Shown here: piece after piece, positions 58,215 to 64,000 of the stretch
How the letters are laid out: every line of letters begins with the position of its first letter
Numbering within the stretch: position 1 is the stretch's first letter
Assembly (NCBI RefSeq): GCF_949628215.1
Contig: NC_134280.1
Span: 45,472,621-45,536,620, forward strand
Origin: Phalacrocorax aristotelis
Lineage: Eukaryota; Chordata; Aves; Suliformes; Phalacrocoracidae
Reading direction: 5' to 3'
DNA: 64,000 nt
Made by a program: the position numbers and the translations under genes
The notes under the pieces: generated by a model
What the model was told of the DNA's origin: nothing
Seen by the model: only the letters and a program-made list of their open reading frames with translations
Databases searched by the model: none

Positions 58215-61200
58215 TTTCTTCTATTCTTTTATTTTTTTTTAAAGAAACGCACACAAAAAACTGTGCAGAGTGCTTCAGGCTTGTGTTCTGGTTTATATTA
58301 CAAAAAAATCCTTTCAATATAAAAAAAACATTACAGTAGGGCATACAGGATAAATTAGCTCCACTATCTAATAAAAAGAATATTTACAGGTTTTTTTAAA
58401 ATAGATTTCCAACATTATTTCACACACAGCCCTTTTCCAAGGCATTTGTGACAGTCATTTGAGCATTAAATAACAGCCAGGAGCCGGGGCACTGAGAGGG
58501 GCTGTGGGCTTGCAGGCACAGGCTTTTTTCTACTACTTCCATCCAAGGTGCCTGGGCTGTGGTCACAGTCTGACAGCTCCCTCTGGTCCCTGGCCTGCCC
58601 AGAGCTTTCCAGCAAGCACTGAATCTACCTTGAGCCCCTGACCCCAAGGTATTTGCCAGAGCTGTTACAACTGTGTTTTTATATTTGCTTGTTTCTCCTG
58701 CCTACTGTTCTGAAAACTACTGTACAACAGAGGGGGCAGTACATAACCGGGGGGTGGGGGAAATGTACATGCTTTGCTGTACAGCAGGAGTCTGCTTTGT
58801 GGGCTTGCTTGCTCATTGAATTCCCCCAGGAGAAATTCCTTTTGCCTGTTACCAGCTTCCACAGGTTCTCTCAGACTTCCATGTATCTTTACAGCTACCT
58901 CCATTTCTTAAAATGTGCTGCCTAGCTGTTGCTGGGGTTTCAAGCTGTGTTCCCAGTGGCATGCGAGAGGATTTGAAGTCATCATTCAGAAAAGAGCAAT
59001 GGGGGATCAGACAAGGTAAGAGAGGAGAAACAACTGTGCAAAGGCCAGGATAACAGTCAAATAAGATGTTTTTCAAGGTATGGGGACAGCCATTAGGGAA
59101 GAAGGAAAGTGAGAAAGCTAAAAACAGGCAAAGCAATGCGTACAGAATTAGGAGACCCCAAGAGAAATAAGCCTGCAGAGATCCTACTTCAGGCATGTAT
59201 ATTTACCACTTGGCACTCTGGCTGCTTTGGTCTAGTTCCCCTTGTGCTGACAAATTTTCCCCCATGCCGCTGGTGGCAGAAAAAGGCTTTAAGGTTTGGT
59301 TTTGGCTGAAGTAAGAAAAAAAGAAAAAAACCATCCACCATGCACAAATCAGGGTATTCACCTTTCAGGCTCTAACCTGAGACAGCCAGGCCTTTGTATA
59401 ATAAACTAAGGGGAAAGGAAAAATTGGAGACTGGGGGAGGCAGTTCTGCTTCTCTCACTCACCTTCAGCCTAATTACCATCTCTGCTCATGGTTTTGTTC
59501 CTCCCCTGGGAATTGCTCTCCCAGAACAGTCACTAACACCAGCTCCTGCGGCAGAAGCAGAACACATACGCTCTTCTGCTCAGCCCTTCTGCAAGACTAG
59601 TAGGTGCAACAGATTTTTCCTATCTTAAGAACAGCACCTGCTGTTAGGTACAAATACTGCTGTTTTTTTGGCTAGCAAAACTGTTTTCCTTCATTAAACA
59701 ATAGATCAGTATTTAATGCTAAAATGCCTCATTAAAAGCAGATCCAAAGGGAAATAGTTCAGAAAAGCTTTCCACAAGGTTTAATGCACCATCTGAGGCC
59801 ACTCAGCAGCCCTGGCCTCCCATTCCATTGTTGGAATATGCTGACTGCAACATGGGCGCGGCTGCAGCTCTACCTGCCAGGGCCCTCTCCTGCTGATGAG
59901 CAAATTGTTGGTCTCAAACAAAGCTTGGAAAAGCTTTAATGCCTCCTTTCTGTTCCTTACTAGCCTCGTTCCCCAACGTGGACATTTAGCCAGGATCGTT
60001 GTCTATTACGGACCAGTCTTTCTGCTGCTTTCCTTCCTTCCTTCCCTGTAGCTTGTGCAGTGCCCCTGGGAGGTCTGAAGGGACACAGCCCCGACACACA
60101 CACACCCACCCCTTTAAAGTGCGCCTGATGCTGCCAAACCTGGGCACAAGGTTACTGCTTGGCTCCTTGCTGCTGCCTTCTGCTGCCTCTCCTTCCTTGC
60201 CTGTGGTTACAGCTTTCAGAGGGGCTGGTTTAAGCCTCTATAAAAGTGCTCCATAATCTGAGCCTATAAAAATCTGTAAAAAGACTTAAGCTAAACAAGA
60301 TACCACAGCCCCTTCTGTCTTCCCCCAAGCACAATGAGTTTGGGGTCAGGGAGTGACCAGATGAAAAATTAAGGCAACAGGGGTTGAGGTGTCCAGAGAA
60401 GAGAAACCAGTGACCTGCCTGGGTTGGTAACTGTGACCACTGAAGCAGTTTGGCTGCATGCTGGGTGCTCTTAGAGCCTGCCTGGGGCCTCAGCAGTTCC
60501 ATCTTACTCTCTGACCAAGGTCCACACTCAGGCATCTTTCTCAAGTTTACTTTCAAATTATTAAGTAGATGATACGTTAGTTAAATGTCAAACTATCTCA
60601 AGGGAGGAAACACTCTCAACTAGCAGGCAGAGAATAAAACAATTCCAACTTGATGCTTTAATCATGAGCGCATGGGAGGATCTCAGGGGAAATCCTCTGA
60701 GCAGAAATGATGCCACAAGACTGTTTCAGGCAAACAGCATGGGAGCAGCTGACAACCCTCAGCCTCTTCCAGACAGCACCATGCCTAAAACTACCATTAG
60801 GGCTGGAAAGCATGTAGGAATCCAACTGCAAATATTTATTCTAACAGAGTGCCACAAACTGTTCTTTGCAATATGAAGGGAAAGGCAAAGGCTAACAAGA
60901 TTCAAACACTATTTCCTCGCCTTCTCAGGAAGGCAGCAGTATCAGCGATTCTTGACCACAGTTGTTATTTTTCCCAGGAAATATGTACACAGCAGGGAAC
61001 CACTTTCTCTCTTTCTTTTTCACAATAAGGAACAGTAAATCTTAGTAAAAACAGAAAGGTAGGCACCAAACCCTTGACCATCAGCCAGCCTTAGGTGAGT
61101 CCCATTGCTAAGTGAGATGACACTGCCCCTGCTTGAGGCTCCAGAGAAAAGCCAGCCTCACTGAAGTGCCTGACTTCTCTGACACGTTTCAGATGATAGG

Positions 61201-61785
61201 GGCAAACCTTCCACTGAAGAATGTGTGTTTTCATTCTGTGGCTGGGCATTAAAGCCAGAATTTCCCAAACAGCAACCACCTACTTCTTAGATGAGCCACC
61301 ACCGATTGTTTCAGACCCACCTGGACAGTCACAGTCTTTGGCCAACCTGTTGCCTTATCCAGCTCCTCCCTGGCTGTTTTTCAGTCTTTTGCTGTCTAAA
61401 ACATGATAAAGTTGTGAATGGTAGGCACAGCCTTGCAGGAGAGGCAGCTGTGCTCATCCTCCCATGCCCCATCGCCAGCTCTGTCAGTCACTAGTGCAAT
61501 CAGCTGCGCTGGGCTCCTGCTCCATTGCTGCTGTTGGTGGCTCTGGGCAAGGGTCCGGTGTACAGTGTAGTGCACATCACCTCAAAGTTCCAGCCCCTGA
61601 AGTACAATCCTTTTGGTCATTCATATATTACAACCCTCTTTTGTTTTTTTTTTTTACTTTTCCCCCCCCCAACCCATTTTGTTAAAAAAAAATAAAGTTT
61701 TTTGGGTGTTTTCAGGTTTTGTTTCTTCTGATTTTCCGTCTTTCTTCTGAGTACGTGGGGAACGTGGTAGTTCATGGGCCACCTT
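58215..61785 (-). other. TSPAN18: TSPAN18 3' UTR (end inferred)
   Basis: This region lies downstream of the TSPAN18 stop on the - strand, with no competing exon in it. It holds T/A-rich runs, a C10 run near 61663 and an ACACACACACAC run near 60094-60105. The 3' end is placed by poly(A) motif only. Confidence 0.5.
58228..58233 (-). terminator. TSPAN18: Candidate TSPAN18 poly(A) signal AATAAA
   Basis: On the - strand AATAAA follows an A-rich stretch, about 3.55 kb after the TSPAN18 stop codon. Other - strand AATAAA words lie at 58133-58138 and 60835-60840, so alternative ends are possible. Confidence 0.45.
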
Positions 61786-61833
61786 TTACTGGATCCCTCG
61801 AAAGAGACACATAGCAAAGATCATGGCAAACAG
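61786..61833 (-). CDS. TSPAN18: TSPAN18 last coding exon
   Basis: The acceptor on the - strand reads CGGCCCTTCCCAG. The exon encodes 15 residues, [15 protein letters not shown], then TAA at 61788-61786. Confidence 0.9.
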   Translation of the reverse strand: MFAMIFAMCLFRGIQ

Positions 61834-62898
61834 CTGGGAAGGGCCGGGGAAGAAGAGGGCAAAAACAAAACAGAGAACCACAAGAGTCAGCTGCATCTTC
61901 CCGAAGATCAGCAAAGCCCTCCTTGGCCCTAGGACCACTCCTGTCATTCCCTCCTGCCCAGCAGTCAGTCATGCAGCAAGGGGAACCCTTCCCACCACCC
62001 AGGAGAAGCTGTGGCAATACTTTTTTTTTTCCTGAAGGCGATTCCCTCCCCCCCTTCTCCTGTCCTCCGAACTGTTTGTGGCTACAGCAGCAGCTTAGCT
62101 TTATTCCCAAACCTCCGTTAGTGTCCCAGGGGAGAAGGCTCCACGGATACTGCTCTGCACACCATTCCCACTGCCCAGAGCAGGCACAGCAGGGCCTTCA
62201 TGGGAGCTGCTGGGGCTCTGCCCAGATCCTTCTCCTCTGCACAAGACAGGGCACTGGGGAAAGCACCCAGCCTTGCCCCAGCAGTGCTGCAGGGCAGGGA
62301 CATAATTTCTGGGATAATGTAATGTCTGGTGGAAGCCCATTCCTCAGAAACATCACCAAAGAGCCACACGCTAGTGCCAGGTAATGGAGATACTCCAGAG
62401 CCAGTACAGTTTCAGGCTCTAAACAGAAGTTTTTAAAGCAAAGGCACAGTTTGAACACATTAACCAAGTGACACATTAGCCAGCTTGCTGGGGTGATGCC
62501 ACAATGAGGGCAGGACTGTGTGGGGCCCCAGAGCAGGCGGTGCATCCCCAAAGCTCTCGTGGCCAACATGGCATGGTGTGACCTCTGCAGCAGGCCCAAC
62601 ATGAGGCGGCACTGCAGGCATGTGGCACTGGTTATTTCTCTGCCTTTTGTGGCAAAGGACCAAGCACCCAGCTCTTTCTAGGCAATTAAAACCACAAGTT
62701 GATAACCTGCTCTCATTTTGCAGGAACAGCTGCCCCCGGCAAGGGGGAGCACCTGCCTCACTGCTCGACATCTACCGATACTTGCTTTTCTTCTAGTCAC
62801 ACAACATTAAGTACCTCAATGGCCAACACTCCGATGGCAAGGGCTCCTGCAAGGTACACATAGGTCTCAAAGGAGTTCAGGATCACAGTGTAGCAGCC
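61786..62898 (-). CDS. TSPAN18: TSPAN18 (tetraspanin 18), 3' part of the gene: last two coding exons
   Basis: Two exons on the - strand, 62898-62815 (84 bases) and 61833-61786 (48 bases with TAA), join in phase 0. They encode the C-terminal 43 residues. The first gives [20 protein letters not shown] and then AIGVLAIE: the final part of the large extracellular loop with a loop Cys, and most of transmembrane segment 4. The second gives [15 protein letters not shown], the end of the last helix and a short cytosolic tail with a membrane-proximal Cys that could be palmitoylated. An 84-base penultimate exon in phase 0 is usual in tetraspanin genes. Tetraspanins organise membrane microdomains; TSPAN18 has been linked to endothelial store-operated calcium entry. 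The name rests on the sequence plus the TP53I11 neighbour known from human 11p11.2. About 200 upstream residues lie beyond the right edge of the window. Confidence 0.9.
61834..62814 (-). other. TSPAN18: TSPAN18 last intron
   Basis: A 981-bp GT-AG intron between the two recognised exons. No nested feature was seen. Confidence 0.88.
62815..62898 (-). CDS. TSPAN18: TSPAN18 penultimate coding exon
   Basis: The acceptor reads CCTTCCTAG and the donor GAG/GTACTT. Its 28 codons in phase 0 end the extracellular loop and start the fourth transmembrane helix. Confidence 0.9.
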
Positions 62899-64000
62899 CT
62901 AGGAAGGACAAAACGTGGTGAGACACACCTGAGCAGCACATTGCATTTTTCTCACAGCACAACCCTCATTAGTACAAGAGGTGCTCTCAGAACCAGGCAC
63001 CATGATCACGGCTCCCTCTCACCCAGACCCACAGCACTGGAGGCAGAGACCCACAGAACAGTGACAAGGAGGGGCACATTTTGCTGTAGTGGTATCGGAG
63101 TGGTTCACTCCCTCACTGACCATGAGAAACTGTGTTTTCTTGCAAGGCAGAGGGAAGCAGCACGGGAGAGCACTCCATCTGCAAAGGGCAGAGACTAAGC
63201 ACAGAGGAAAGGATCCTCAGGGCAGATGACAGGCAGCCCAGGCTGGCTAGGGATAAGGACAATTTATTTAAAGCCAAGGCAGGAATTCTTGAATCCTCTT
63301 CTCACAGCCAGCAGCTCTTTCACAGCCCAGGACCTTTTCTCTGTGTTTTCACCCAAAGGAGCATGGATGAACACCTGCTGATCTCCTGGCTATAGGATAA
63401 TTTCATTAAGAACTCAGGGCCATGTACTACAGCAATCTTTCCACTTACGCAGCATAGCCACCATCATCTTTAATGTCATTTACTATTGCTCATACAATTA
63501 ACAGCACATAGATCTTCTGGAAAGGTTTTAGGATGTTTCTGGAAATCACCAGCTTATCCTGGCCTCACAGTTCTCCCAGCCTAAAATTCCAACCCACCAG
63601 CAAATTTCTGCAAATAGGTCACACAGAAAGAGAAAAGTAGATTGGGGTTTGTTCAATGTAAAAAGTAGCTCTCCTCCCCATTGAGCATATACTTCACACG
63701 CACATGTTTAATCCCATCCATACTGCTGGGATGTTTCAATCAGCTGATTTTTTTCCTTCCACCCAGAAAAGAAAATGTCTCAACTGCAAAGATAGCACAA
63801 CAGTTACAGACTGGTGTCCATGCCAGACCCTGCTCACTGCAAGTGAGACACAACCAGAAGAGAGAGAGGGAGAGCACAGAGGGGACCCACTCACAAGGCA
63901 GATGCAGGGAGTGCAGACCACTGAGGCAGTAACCAAGCTATTAAAACCACGGTTTTGTCAAACATGAGACTGCTTAGCAGTAGCTCTGTTCTGGCCACAT
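62899..64000 (-). other. TSPAN18: TSPAN18 intron (continues past window)
   Basis: The next upstream TSPAN18 exon, which should carry the CCG motif of the large loop, was not found before the window ends. A - strand GTAAGT near 63450 has no matching acceptor and open frame. Confidence 0.65.

Noticed and set aside
63420..63540. - strand donor GTAAGTGG near 63450 as a further TSPAN18 exon
   Set aside because: No acceptor gives an open frame across it, and no tetraspanin motif is encoded.
1..64000. CRISPR arrays, operons, rRNA or tRNA genes
   Set aside because: No spaced direct-repeat array and no cloverleaf or rRNA signature was seen. The sequence is vertebrate nuclear DNA.

Overview
The window looks like bird nuclear DNA. 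Three things support this. There are two 5'-truncated CR1 LINE fragments, one with the short direct-repeat 3' terminus typical of avian CR1. There is an endogenous retrovirus whose primer-binding site resembles that of avian retroviruses (tRNA-Trp). There are exons of two neighbouring vertebrate genes, TP53I11 and TSPAN18, recognised from the proteins they encode. The species cannot be named from the sequence alone.

Layout. Positions 1-1617 are unannotated flank. Positions 1618-7043 hold a complete but broken class II (betaretrovirus-like) provirus: a perfect 6-bp target-site duplication, two nearly identical LTRs, a tRNA-Trp-like primer site, gag without a recognisable matrix region, a dUTPase-protease frame, pol (RT, RNase H, integrase), a small env remnant and a polypurine tract. 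The reading-frame arrangement is gag/-1/pro/-1/pol, and an in-phase GGGAAAC shift heptamer is still visible. About eight in-frame stops and six frameshifts make every gene a pseudogene. Positions 7044-32270 are intergenic, with CR1 fragments near 9.8-10.36 kb and 17.56-18.17 kb and no recognisable gene.

A CpG island at about 32.28-32.86 kb carries the probable promoter and non-coding exon 1 of TP53I11 (+ strand). A 17-kb first intron follows, then six coding exons (50063-54614) that join to a complete 189-residue four-helix membrane protein, and a long 3' UTR reaching about 58.2 kb. The last two coding exons of TSPAN18 lie on the - strand at 62815-62898 and 61786-61833. Its 3' UTR runs leftward to about 58.2 kb, so the two genes are tail to tail and their candidate poly(A) signals lie within 50 bp of each other.

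The genes do not form an operon or pathway; this is ordinary vertebrate synteny plus transposable elements. The most interesting material is the provirus. It combines an alpharetrovirus-type primer site with betaretrovirus-type coding logic, and its coding damage looks too heavy for how similar its LTRs are. I found no evidence for a wholly new biological system.
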